DNA from: Pseudomonadota bacterium
GTDB lineage: Bacteria > Pseudomonadota > Alphaproteobacteria > Rickettsiales > UBA3002
Reading direction: 5' to 3'
Assembly (NCBI GenBank): GCA_040384265.1
Contig: JAZKJM010000005.1
Coordinates: forward strand, 115,166-179,165
DNA: 64,000 bases
A program made the translations under genes and the position numbers. This document shows positions 55,608 through 63,546 of the stretch, one piece after another (position 1 is the first letter of the stretch; each line of letters begins with the position of its first letter). The notes beneath the pieces are model-generated. The model ran no database searches and had not been told where the DNA came from. It worked only from the letters and a program-made list of their open reading frames with translations.

Positions 55608-56864
55608 ATGAGCAGCCAGCCCACAGATTACGATTCCGTTTTCAGCCGTGCCCTCGCGCAAATCCGCGCCGAAGGCCGCTACCGCGTCTTCACGGAGCTG
55701 GAGCGCATCGCCGGCCGTTTCCCACGCGCCCGCTCGACCCGCACGAATGAAGAAGTCGTCGTCTGGTGCGCCAACGATTACCTTGGCATGGGCCAGCATC
55801 CGGTGGTGCTTAACGCCATGAAAAACGCCATCGACGCCATGGGCGCGGGCGCGGGCGGCACGCGTAACATTTCGGGCACGCACCATAAAATCACGGCGCT
55901 GGAATCCACGCTTGCGGAACTGCACCAGAAGGAATCGGCGCTGGTGTTCACCTCCGGCTATGTGGCGAACGAAGCGGCGCTGAGCACGCTGGGTGCCATG
56001 CTGCCCGATTGCGTGATGTTCTCCGACGCCGACAACCACGCCTCGATGATCCATGGCATTCGCCAGAGCAATGCCGAGAAAAAAATCTTCCGCCATAACG
56101 ATGTGGACCACCTCGCCCGCCTGCTCGCGGCGACGGACTACCGGCGGCCGAAAGTGATCGCCTTCGAGTCGGTCTATTCGATGGATGGCGATGTTGGCAA
56201 AATCAAAGAAATCTGCGCCCTCGCCCGCCAGTATAATGCGCTCACCTATCTGGATGAAGTGCATGCGGTGGGCATGTATGGCGCGCGCGGTGCGGGCATT
56301 GCCGAGCGCGATGGGCTGATGGATGAGGTCGATATTATCCAGGGCACGCTCGCCAAGGCGTACGGCGTCATCGGTGGCTATATTGCCTCGCGCGCACTGG
56401 TGGTGGATACGGTGCGCAGCTTCGCGCCCGGGTTCATTTTCACCACCTCGCAGCCCCCGGCCATTGCGGCCGGTGCAGAAGCGAGCATCCGGTATCTCAT
56501 GGGTTCCGGTAGCGAGCGTGAGGCGCAGCAGCGCAACGCCGCGACCCTCAAAACCATGCTGACGCGCGCGGGCATTCCGGTGCTGGCGAACGACACGCAT
56601 ATTGTGCCTGTCATGGTGGGCGACCCGGTGAAATGCAAACAGGCCTGCGATATTCTGCTCGAAGAATACCAGATGTATGTGCAGCCGATCAATTACCCGA
56701 CCGTGCGCAAAGGCACCGAGCGCCTGCGCATCACCCCGACACCGTTCCACGATCAGGCGATGATGGAAGGCCTGCGCGACGCGCTGGTCGAAATTTTCGC
56801 GCGCCTGAACATCACCTATTGCACCGCCGTCGCCCAATCGGCGGATTTGCGGATTGTGGCGTAG
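55608..56864 (+). CDS. hemA: 5-aminolevulinate synthase
   Basis: 418 residues, PLP-dependent alpha-oxoamine synthase: [73 protein letters not shown], and the PLP lysine in [16 protein letters not shown] near 246. It makes 5-aminolevulinate from glycine and succinyl-CoA, the alphaproteobacterial and mitochondrial route to haem. AAGGGGA is 5 bases before ATG. It follows ctaA on the same strand, a haem-related pair. Confidence 0.97.
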   Translation: MSSQPTDYDSVFSRALAQIRAEGRYRVFTELERIAGRFPRARSTRTNEEVVVWCANDYLGMGQHPVVLNAMKNAIDAMGAGAGGTRNISGTHHKITALESTLAELHQKESALVFTSGYVANEAALSTLGAMLPDCVMFSDADNHASMIHGIRQSNAEKKIFRHNDVDHLARLLAATDYRRPKVIAFESVYSMDGDVGKIKEICALARQYNALTYLDEVHAVGMYGARGAGIAERDGLMDEVDIIQGTLAKAYGVIGGYIASRALVVDTVRSFAPGFIFTTSQPPAIAAGAEASIRYLMGSGSEREAQQRNAATLKTMLTRAGIPVLANDTHIVPVMVGDPVKCKQACDILLEEYQMYVQPINYPTVRKGTERLRITPTPFHDQAMMEGLRDALVEIFARLNITYCTAVAQSADLRIVA

Positions 56865-56896
56865 GCTTTTAGCCCTTTTTGATTGAGTCCACTCCC

Positions 56897-56970
56897 TGTC
56901 ACCCCGTCGCATGACGGGGTCCACCTGTTTGGGGTGGTGAAGATGGACCCCGTCGTTCGACGGGGTGACA
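56897..56970. repeat. Palindromic element, family C copy 2 (74 bp)
   Basis: TGTCACCCCGTC start, CGACGGGGTGACA end; near-identical to the copy at 49375-49449 except for the central spacer. It lies just after hemA. Confidence 0.85.
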
Positions 56971-56993
56971 ATATCATGGATAAACCATCCAAC

Positions 56994-57026
56994 AAAAAAG
57001 CCCGCGAATTGCTTCGCGGGCTTTTG
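56994..57026 (-). terminator. Intrinsic terminator after the phasin gene
   Basis: Minus strand: AAGCCCGCGAA and TTCGCGGGCTT arms with a short GCAA loop, followed by TTTT. An A/T run on both sides makes it bidirectional, so it may also end hemA. Confidence 0.85.
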
Positions 57027-57052
57027 TCGTTATGCGTTTGCTAACCCTTGGC

Positions 57053-57913
57053 TTAGGCAGCCATGGCTTTCGTCAGGCGGTCGGTGGTATCCGACAGACG
57101 CTCATTGAGCGGCTCGGAAACATCCGTCGCGCATTGGAAAACCATCTCGGAAATCTTCACGCTTTCGGAAAAGAAACCGTCGAGGTTGGTTTTGGTGATG
57201 CGGGTTGCCAGATCGAACATGTCGTTCAGCGTGCGGCAGGTCAGAACCTGTTTGCTGAGCTCGACATTCTGGGCGAATTGCTTGTTCATGAAGCCGATAA
57301 TTTCGGCAGCAAGTTCTTTGCTGACGGTAACGGCAACGTTGCTGACTTCGCTCGCCGCGCTCAGGTTTTCCTGCGCGAGGGTGACGGATTCGTTCAGCGC
57401 GCGGCTGGCACCGGTCGAAGCTTTGGAAAGCTGCTCGGACGATTCACGGGTGAAGGCAGCAAGTTTTTCCTGCGCGGCAGCCGGATCGAAATTCGGCATG
57501 GCAGGCATCGCTGGCATTTGCGGCATTTTGAATTCCGGCAGGCCGGGCATTTGCGCAAACATCGCGGATGGGTTGAACGAGGATGCCGACGGCATGGCCT
57601 TGCCAGCCTGACCGAAGAATTGCTGCATCATGTCCGAGCTCATTTTCATCATGTTCTCGGTTGCGGATTTAACAGTATCGGCGGCTTGTTTGGTAGCTGC
57701 ACCAACATCGCCCTGTGCAAACGAGAGCGGATAGAGCTTGGCGCTTTGTTTTGCCCAATCGCTGGCGCCTTTTTGCCAGTCGTTGGCGCTTTGGGTAGCC
57801 CATGCGGCGTTTTTATTGACGGCCGATGCGGCGGTGCGTGCGGCACCGGTCTGCGCTTTGGCAGCATATTTTACGGTGCGTTTGGCAGATGGTTTCTTCT
57901 TTGCGGTAGCCAT
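57053..57913 (-). CDS. Phasin family protein
   Basis: 286 residues. The lysine/Ala-rich N-terminus (ATAKKKPSAKRTVKYAAK) may bind DNA or granules. A Met/Pro repeat (about 135-165: MPGLPEFKMPQMPAMPAMPN) precedes the phasin_2-type helical domain (about 170-265: FTRESSEQLSKASTGASRAL, LAAEIIGFMNKQFAQNVELSKQVLTCRTLNDMFDLA). Phasins coat polyhydroxyalkanoate granules. ATG 57913 has GGAG 8 bases upstream. It is monocistronic, with its own promoter and terminator. No pha synthase genes are in the window. Confidence 0.88.
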   Translation of the reverse strand: MATAKKKPSAKRTVKYAAKAQTGAARTAASAVNKNAAWATQSANDWQKGASDWAKQSAKLYPLSFAQGDVGAATKQAADTVKSATENMMKMSSDMMQQFFGQAGKAMPSASSFNPSAMFAQMPGLPEFKMPQMPAMPAMPNFDPAAAQEKLAAFTRESSEQLSKASTGASRALNESVTLAQENLSAASEVSNVAVTVSKELAAEIIGFMNKQFAQNVELSKQVLTCRTLNDMFDLATRITKTNLDGFFSESVKISEMVFQCATDVSEPLNERLSDTTDRLTKAMAA

Positions 57914-57934
57914 TATTTTTCTCCATTCACTGGT

Positions 57935-58031
57935 GTGCGGTGCAGCAAGATATACTCTAAATTGCGTAAAGGTCAAGTATGCAACTTGTTACTCACAGTT
58001 ACGTATAGACCCTTTATTTGCTGCACCGCAC
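57935..58031 (-). promoter_or_regulatory. Phasin promoter bracketed by perfect 14-bp inverted repeats
   Basis: Minus strand: TTGACC (57971-57976), a 16-base spacer and TATATC (57949-57954). GTGCGGTGCAGCAA (57935-57948) lies immediately downstream of the -10, and its exact inverse TTGCTGCACCGCAC (58018-58031) lies 40 bases upstream of the -35. The halves contain TGCAGCA/TGCTGCA, reminiscent of the TGC-rich sites of the repressor PhaR (inferred). Confidence 0.6.
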
Positions 58032-58047
58032 GATTGACTTGGGATAA

Positions 58048-60363
58048 CTAGCCGTTGGCGACTTTTGCGTTCGGCGTGGCGAGTTCGGCGCGCAGCTGCT
58101 TGGCCGCACCGACCATGGCGGCGAGCGCCTGCTCCACCTCCGGCCAGCCGCGGGTTTTCAGGCCGCAATCCGGGTTGACCCAGACCTGGCTTGGCTCCAG
58201 CACTTCGAGCGCTTTGCGCAGCAGCGTGACCATTTCCTCGGCCTTGGGAACGCGTGGCGAGTGAATATCATACACGCCCGGCCCAACCTGGTTCGGGTAT
58301 TTGAAGTCCACGAAGGCTTGCAGCAATTCCATCGCCGAGCGCGAAGTCTCGATCGAAATCACGTCAGCATCCATGTCGGCGATCGACTGCATGATGTCGT
58401 TGAATTCGGCGTAGCACATATGGGTGTGGATCTGCGTCGCATCTTCCACGCCGGCGGCGGAAAGACGGAAGGAGTCGACCGCCCATTTCAGGTAGGATTG
58501 CTTATCGGCGTTGCGCAGCGGCAGGCCTTCACGCACCGCTGGCTCATCGATCTGGATCAGGCGGATGCCTGCTTTTTCGAGATCGACGACCTCGTCGCGG
58601 ATGGCGAGTGCAATCTGTTTGCAGGTGGTTTCACGCGGCTGGTCATCGCGCACGAAGCTCCATTGCAGGATGGTCACCGGACCCGTGAGCATGCCTTTCA
58701 TTGGGCGATCCGTGAGGGTCTGGGCGAATTTGCTCCAGCGCACGGTCATTGGGCTTGGGCGCGACACATCGCCGAAAATGAACGGCGGCTTCACGCAACG
58801 CGAGCCATAGCTTTGCACCCAGCCGTTCTGGCTGAAGGCGAAACCGGCGAGCTGCTCACCGAAATATTCGACCATGTCGTTACGCTCGAATTCGCCATGC
58901 ACCGGCACATCGATATCGGCTTTGACCTGATAATCCACGCATTCACGCGTGGTTTTTTCGAGGAACGCATCGTAATCCGCTGCGCTCAGCGCGCCGGATT
59001 TGAACTTGGCGCGCGCTTCACGCACGGCCGCCGTTTGCGGGAACGAGCCGATGGTGGTGGTTGGCAGTGGCGGCAATTTCAGCAAGGCTTGCTGGGCTTG
59101 TGCACGCTGCGGGAACGGCTGTTTGCGCGAGAGCATTTTCTCGTCAACCGCTGCCAAACGCGATTTCACGGCGTCGTTATGGATGCGTTTGCTGGTGCGG
59201 CGCGCGGCAATGGCTTGCGCGTTCGCATCAAGCGCGGGCTTCACATCCGCTGCGCCCTGACCACCGCTGACCGCTTGCGCGAGCACGGCGATTTCTTCCA
59301 GCTTCTGCTGGCCATAGGCGAGCCATTGTTTCAGCTCGTCATCCATCTTGGTTTCATGGACGAGATCCACCGGCGTGTGCAGCAGCGAGCAGGACGGCGC
59401 CACGATCAGGCGATCGTCACCCACAGCGGCTTTGGCTTTGGTGAGCAGCGCGATGGCGGGTGCGAAATCCGTTTTCCAGATGTTGCGGCCATCGACCACG
59501 CCCAGCGAAAGCACCTGGGTTGGCTTGACGTTTTTCAGCACGGCATCCAGCTGGTTCGGCTCGCGTACGAGATCCACATGCACACCGGCGACGGGCAACG
59601 CGAAGGCAAGCTCCGCGTTATCCCGCAGACCTGCGAAATAGGTGGTGAGCATGAGCTTGAGGCCGCTCTTCTCGAGCGTTTCGTAGGCGGTTTTGTAGGC
59701 CGCTTTGGCTTCCGCCGAAAGATCGAGCGCGAGGCATGGCTCGTCGATCTGCACCCATTCGGCACCGGCTTGTTTGAGGCTGGCGAGCAGCTCGGTGTAA
59801 ACCGGCAGCAGTTTTGGCAGCAGCGAGAGCGCACCGGCCTCGCCTTTCATTTTGCCAAGCAGCAGATAGGTAATCGGGCCGATGACAACCGGACGGGTGT
59901 TGAAACCGAGCGCTTTGGCTTCGTTATACGCAGCAAGCGGCAGGTTCTGTTCAAGCGCGAACTCGGTCGATGCCGAGAATTCCGGCACGATATAGTGGTA
60001 GTTGGTATCGAACCATTTGGTCATCTCGCAGGCGACGACATCGACGCCATCCTTCTGCAGGCCGCGCGCCATGGCGAAATAAAGCGCCAGCGGGTCTTTG
60101 TTTTTGAGCGAGGCATAACGCGACGGAATCGCGCCGAACATGACGCTGTGGTTGAGCACTTGATCGTAATAGGCAAAGTCAGCGCTTGGGATGTGGGTGA
60201 TCTGGGCCTTGTGCTGGCGCTTCCAGTTTTCAGCGCGGATGGATTTTGCGGTCGCTTCAAGCGCCTCGACGGTGACGTCGCCTTTCCAGTAGCTTTCCAG
60301 CGCCTTTTTGAGTTCGCGCTGAGCGCCGATGCGTGGGAAGCCTAAATTTGCAGTGGTAGCCAT
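58048..60363 (-). CDS. metE: Cobalamin-independent methionine synthase
   Basis: 771 residues. N-terminal barrel: NLGFPRIGAQRELKKALESYWKG, TKWFDTNYHYIVPEF. C-terminal catalytic barrel: TTIGSFPQTAAVR, QPFVHGEFE-type segment DVPVHGEFERNDMVEYF, RCVKPPFIFGDVSRP, ILQWSFVRDDQPRE, IQIDEPAVREGLPLR. Zinc ligands appear in IHTHMCYAEFND (His/Cys) and WVNPDCGLKTRGWPE (Cys). It methylates homocysteine with methyl-tetrahydrofolate. AGGAG lies 7 bases before ATG 60363. Confidence 0.97.
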   Translation of the reverse strand: MATTANLGFPRIGAQRELKKALESYWKGDVTVEALEATAKSIRAENWKRQHKAQITHIPSADFAYYDQVLNHSVMFGAIPSRYASLKNKDPLALYFAMARGLQKDGVDVVACEMTKWFDTNYHYIVPEFSASTEFALEQNLPLAAYNEAKALGFNTRPVVIGPITYLLLGKMKGEAGALSLLPKLLPVYTELLASLKQAGAEWVQIDEPCLALDLSAEAKAAYKTAYETLEKSGLKLMLTTYFAGLRDNAELAFALPVAGVHVDLVREPNQLDAVLKNVKPTQVLSLGVVDGRNIWKTDFAPAIALLTKAKAAVGDDRLIVAPSCSLLHTPVDLVHETKMDDELKQWLAYGQQKLEEIAVLAQAVSGGQGAADVKPALDANAQAIAARRTSKRIHNDAVKSRLAAVDEKMLSRKQPFPQRAQAQQALLKLPPLPTTTIGSFPQTAAVREARAKFKSGALSAADYDAFLEKTTRECVDYQVKADIDVPVHGEFERNDMVEYFGEQLAGFAFSQNGWVQSYGSRCVKPPFIFGDVSRPSPMTVRWSKFAQTLTDRPMKGMLTGPVTILQWSFVRDDQPRETTCKQIALAIRDEVVDLEKAGIRLIQIDEPAVREGLPLRNADKQSYLKWAVDSFRLSAAGVEDATQIHTHMCYAEFNDIMQSIADMDADVISIETSRSAMELLQAFVDFKYPNQVGPGVYDIHSPRVPKAEEMVTLLRKALEVLEPSQVWVNPDCGLKTRGWPEVEQALAAMVGAAKQLRAELATPNAKVANG

Positions 60364-60386
60364 TTTGTATCTCCTGAATGATTCAT

Positions 60387-60416
60387 CTGTCGGATAGTTG
60401 TGCCAAAATCGGACAG
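60387..60416. promoter_or_regulatory. Inverted repeat upstream of metE
   Basis: CTGTCGGAT and ATCGGACAG (9-base arms, one mismatch, 12-base spacer) lie 24 bases before the metE start. It could be an operator or an RNA hairpin in the leader. It does not match the SAM riboswitch patterns I know. Confidence 0.35.
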
Positions 60417-60463
60417 GAGATGTATCAGCATAAGCGCAAGAATCAAGGATTTCTGTGATTATT

Positions 60464-61129
60464 TTAGGCGCGCGCTTTTTCCACAAGCACCATGCTCAGG
60501 CGCCATAGCACCCAGGCATTCAGCGTGTGCCAGAGGAAATGGGTGCCAAACGCCATACGCTCGCAGATATCGAGGTCAATCGTGCGGAAGATGAGTGACG
60601 CGCTCCAGACCAGCATGACCACCAGCAGCACACGGCCCACGGCGCGGTCGCGCACCCACAGCGCCGCGGTGATGAGGCCGAGCGTTAGATAGGTCGGAAT
60701 ATACATGATGGTGCCGTTGAGCAGCTCCGGCGAAAGAACGCGTTGCGCCACCACGCCCGCCGCACAATAGATTAGCCACCACAGCGCGACCCTATTCCAC
60801 GACAGGCCCAGCAACCGTCGCAGCGCCGCGATCAGGTAGATATTGATGAACAGGGTGATGGGAATCACATCCATCAGCACGGTTGTTTTGGTGGGGTGCA
60901 GGTGCCACAGGCCACTGCCGATGCCGATCAGGAACAGCGCCCCGGCCAGCAGCCACAGATCCACCCGCGCCAGACCGCGCGGCAAGCGCAGCAGCGCCCG
61001 CACGACCAGCACCGCAGCGAGGATGAAAAACAGATTCGTCACCGCGTTGAGCGGCTCGGCCAACAACGTGGCGTGGCCGGCGCGTTCGCAATAGCCATCC
61101 AGATAGGTGAGTACGGAACCGCCCGCCAT
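60464..61129 (-). CDS. Ceramidase-family (CREST superfamily) membrane protein, copy 1
   Basis: 221 residues, about seven hydrophobic helices. Family motifs: YCERAGHATLLAEPLNAVTNLFF near 12-35 (Glu/Asn), GIGSGLWHLHPTKTTVLMDVIP near 70-90 (Ser, His, Asp) and ICERMAFGTHFLWHTLNAWVLW near 190-211 (HxxxH), the putative Zn-hydrolase residues. The natural substrate is unknown; amide hydrolysis of sphingolipid-like lipids is the family activity. GAGGG precedes ATG. It follows its paralogue by 11 bases. Confidence 0.85.
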   Translation of the reverse strand: MAGGSVLTYLDGYCERAGHATLLAEPLNAVTNLFFILAAVLVVRALLRLPRGLARVDLWLLAGALFLIGIGSGLWHLHPTKTTVLMDVIPITLFINIYLIAALRRLLGLSWNRVALWWLIYCAAGVVAQRVLSPELLNGTIMYIPTYLTLGLITAALWVRDRAVGRVLLVVMLVWSASLIFRTIDLDICERMAFGTHFLWHTLNAWVLWRLSMVLVEKARA

Positions 61130-61140
61130 CGCAACCCTCG

Positions 61141-61845
61141 TTAAATCATCGTCGAATCACCGGCCTGCCGCTTCAGCCGGGCGACGCGATTGACATTGCG
61201 CACCAACTGCTTGAGCAGGATATAGAGCAGTGTCGCATTCAGCGTGTGCCACAGGAAATGCGTGCCTATCGGGAACATATCGCACACTTCGCGGTCGATC
61301 GCACGGCAAAACAGCGACACCACACCAATGATCGACGCCAGCAGGAAATGCGACGAGCTGGGCCGCGCTTTGAGATGCAGATGCACCGCGATCACGATCA
61401 GCGCGATCATGCTCGACAGGTAGCCGATCGAATCGTTCAACGCGCGCGGGAATTGGTGAACAAGGATATGCGAGAACCCGACAAAGGCGATAAAGCAAAT
61501 GCCCGCCTGGAAAATGGTGCAGCGGCCAATGCGAAACAGCACGCACCAGAAGTAAATGATGATGAACAGCACAATCGACATGGTGTCGATCAGCTCCGTC
61601 GTCGGCGATGGGAAGGCGTGGAACACTAGCGAATTCACGCCGATGATGAAGGTCAGGAAGGTGAGCGCATGGACATCCACCATCCATTTGCCCTTCAAAT
61701 CCTCGTTGCGGTGATAGTAACGGTAAATCGACACCGCCACGATCATGAACATGAAGGAAGAAAGGACATTCATCGGCTCGGCCGCCGCACCCAGCCCTGC
61801 GCGTTCACAAACCCCATACCAATGCGTCAACGGTGCGGTAACCAT
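61141..61845 (-). CDS. Ceramidase-family (CREST superfamily) membrane protein, copy 2
   Basis: 234 residues with the same motif layout as copy 1: VCERAGLGAAAEPMNVLSSFMF near 13, GVNSLVFHAFPSPTTELIDTMS near 75 (Ser, His, Asp) and VCDMFPIGTHFLWHTLNATLLY near 190 (HxxxH). It is more divergent in between, with more charged loops (YRYYHRNEDLKGKWMVD). The start has no clear ribosome site. Tandem arrangement with copy 1 suggests duplication and perhaps different lipid substrates. Confidence 0.83.
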   Translation of the reverse strand: MVTAPLTHWYGVCERAGLGAAAEPMNVLSSFMFMIVAVSIYRYYHRNEDLKGKWMVDVHALTFLTFIIGVNSLVFHAFPSPTTELIDTMSIVLFIIIYFWCVLFRIGRCTIFQAGICFIAFVGFSHILVHQFPRALNDSIGYLSSMIALIVIAVHLHLKARPSSSHFLLASIIGVVSLFCRAIDREVCDMFPIGTHFLWHTLNATLLYILLKQLVRNVNRVARLKRQAGDSTMI

Positions 61846-61912
61846 AGGCTAACTATAGCAAATTTTTAGGCCTTTGCGCGAAGATTCGGTGCTGCATTGC
61901 GTCAAATATGCG

Positions 61913-62566
61913 CTAATGGGCGGCGGCCACCGCACCGTGGTAGAAATAGCGGCCGAGGCCCAGCGTAAACACGAAATTGCCATACAGCGCGTGCTCGATG
62001 CAGGCCAGCAGCAGCGAACGGTGCTTTTGGTAGGTCAGCGCGAACATCACCCCGCCGATGGCGCACAGCACCGGCGCCACCCAATTGCCAAACACAATAT
62101 GGGCAAAGCCAAAGCCAAGGCCGCTGACCGCGACCAGCATCGCCGGCGAAAGCAGCGGCGCAAAGCGCGCAAACAGGTAGCTGCGGAAGATAATCTCCTG
62201 CGGCACCACCGAAATCAGTGGGTAGAGCACCATCACCATCGCCCAAAGCTGAGGCCGGGCGCGGACGAACTCGAACATGCTGCCCGGCAGCAGCCACCAG
62301 GTGGCCGCGGTCAGCAGGGCTGCCGAGAGCGCAAATCGCAGCAGCACCGGCTTCAGGTTCACCCACCGCACGGCGGATGCGCCCCAGATCACCCGCTCGG
62401 AAGCATGGGTGACGGCGCGGATGATCAGGTAGCAGACCAGCGTCATCGCCCACATCACCGGCAGGATGGCGCGCGGCGGCAACAGCAGCCACAGCGCCAG
62501 CGGCACGCCGAGGGTGAACAGCGAAAGCTCGCCATAAAGCCAGAATTTCCGATGGATGATACGCAT
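61913..62566 (-). CDS. CPBP-family intramembrane metalloprotease
   Basis: 217 residues from ATG 62566 (the longer frame to 62644 is not conserved). Eight or so helices. CPBP motif 1 is VPQEIIFRSYLFARF near 127 (a QE-x3-R variant of EExxxR), motif 2 FGFAHIVFGN (Phe-x3-His) and motif 3 CIEHALYGNFVF (His-x3-Asn-like). Relatives act as CAAX-type or membrane proteases, and some are linked to bacteriocin immunity; no peptide precursor is seen nearby. It stands alone before tRNA-Asn, which is on the other strand. Confidence 0.83.
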   Translation of the reverse strand: MRIIHRKFWLYGELSLFTLGVPLALWLLLPPRAILPVMWAMTLVCYLIIRAVTHASERVIWGASAVRWVNLKPVLLRFALSAALLTAATWWLLPGSMFEFVRARPQLWAMVMVLYPLISVVPQEIIFRSYLFARFAPLLSPAMLVAVSGLGFGFAHIVFGNWVAPVLCAIGGVMFALTYQKHRSLLLACIEHALYGNFVFTLGLGRYFYHGAVAAAH

Positions 62567-62734
62567 GCGCCGTGCGTAGCAGGCGCCCGCGCGATTGCCA
62601 ATGAATTGTATGTAACCCGCCCTCACCCGCCGCGATTCAGTCACCCACAGCCATTCAAGAAAAATATTTGCAACGGCGAAACCTTTATGCCATAGAAACC
62701 GCCTGCCGATTATTAGGCAGCTTTAGTATGGTTT

Positions 62735-62809
62735 TCCGCGGTAGCTCAGTGGTAGAGCAATCGACTGTTAATCGATCGGTCGTTGGTTCGAATCCAACCC
62801 GTGGAGCCA
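62735..62809 (+). tRNA. tRNA-Asn(GTT)
   Basis: 75 bases with an encoded CCA. Acceptor TCCGCGG pairs with CCGTGGA (one G-T), D-stem GCTC/GAGC, anticodon arm ATCGA-CTGTTAA-TCGAT (anticodon GTT), T-arm GTTGG-TTCGAAT-CCAAC. Confidence 0.97.
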
Positions 62810-62879
62810 TTTCTTTACAAGAGGCCAATTTCTGGCTTAAAGCAGCACCAGCTCTGCCTTCAAGGAGTTCTAAAACTCT

Positions 62880-63395
62880 TTATTCCAAGCTTTCTAGCAG
62901 TTTTGATAATTGCTTCTTAAAGCTACTGTCAAAGCTGATTTTGTAAACGCTCCCTGATTCCGTGGACATATAGCCCTTAATAAAACGCAATCTCAGCCAG
63001 CGTAAATTTTTTACATCTCGTTCAAACACTCTCTTAAATTCTGAGTGAAATGATGGAACGGTGGTCAGTTTGATTAATTGTGACCGTCCCGGGATAAGCT
63101 CTATAGTTTCATTACGCTCAGGGTTAATAGTGTAAACGGACTTACGAAATGGGATTTTAAACCAAAAACAAAAAGCAGGAATATACGCGGTTTTCAGGCC
63201 AATATTTTTGGTATTCATATTAATCACATCATCGTACTGAGCGCCCCCAACAACCGTGACGTAAACACCGAGCTTTACTTCAAGCTTTTCAGATTCTCGC
63301 CGCGCAAGCCATAAGGTTAACATTACAGTAGCTGCTGTCGCTATTGCGCTTAGTGCTTGAAATGTATTTGCATGATTTTTAAAAAATTCTTCCAT
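62880..63395 (-). CDS. AT-rich hypothetical protein with an N-terminal membrane anchor
   Basis: 171 residues, family not recognised. A transmembrane helix (about 12-31, ALSAIATAATVMLTLWLA) is preceded by a short amphipathic start and followed by RRESEK. The remainder is a basic, beta-rich domain (VKLGVYVTVVGGAQYDDVINM, AFCFWFKIPFRKSVYTINPE, RWLRLRFIKGYMSTESGSVY). AGGGCAAG lies before ATG. Codon use is clearly more AT-rich than that of the neighbours, and it sits directly behind tRNA-Asn, so horizontal acquisition is likely. No integrase or direct repeat of the tRNA end is visible. Confidence 0.65.
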   Translation of the reverse strand: MEEFFKNHANTFQALSAIATAATVMLTLWLARRESEKLEVKLGVYVTVVGGAQYDDVINMNTKNIGLKTAYIPAFCFWFKIPFRKSVYTINPERNETIELIPGRSQLIKLTTVPSFHSEFKRVFERDVKNLRWLRLRFIKGYMSTESGSVYKISFDSSFKKQLSKLLESLE

Positions 63396-63499
63396 TACGC
63401 TTGCCCTAATTTATTTATGCTTAAATCGACACATTAGATGAATGGAAAGTTTTCGCAATACGGGACAAGTTCTTATCCGGTCAAGGACGGAGAGCCACT

Positions 63500-63531
63500 A
63501 AAAAAGCCGCCCCATAATGGGCGGCTTTTTT
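63500..63531 (-). terminator. Bidirectional intrinsic terminator
   Basis: AAAAAAGCCGCCC and GGGCGGCTTTTTT arms around ATAAT. It lies 15 bases after the stop of the threonylcarbamoyl-AMP synthase gene. Confidence 0.85.
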
Positions 63532-63546
63532 ATTCCCCAACCACCC

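Noticed and set aside
58261-60345. 694-codon open frame on the plus strand opposite metE
   Set aside because: metE is unmistakable on the other strand; this frame is a composition artefact.
60364-60463. SAM riboswitch upstream of metE
   Set aside because: The leader is under 100 bases and does not show the SAM-I or SAM-II core; only a simple inverted repeat is visible.
62668-62946. 92-codon open frame across tRNA-Asn
   Set aside because: It runs through the tRNA gene and has no ribosome site.
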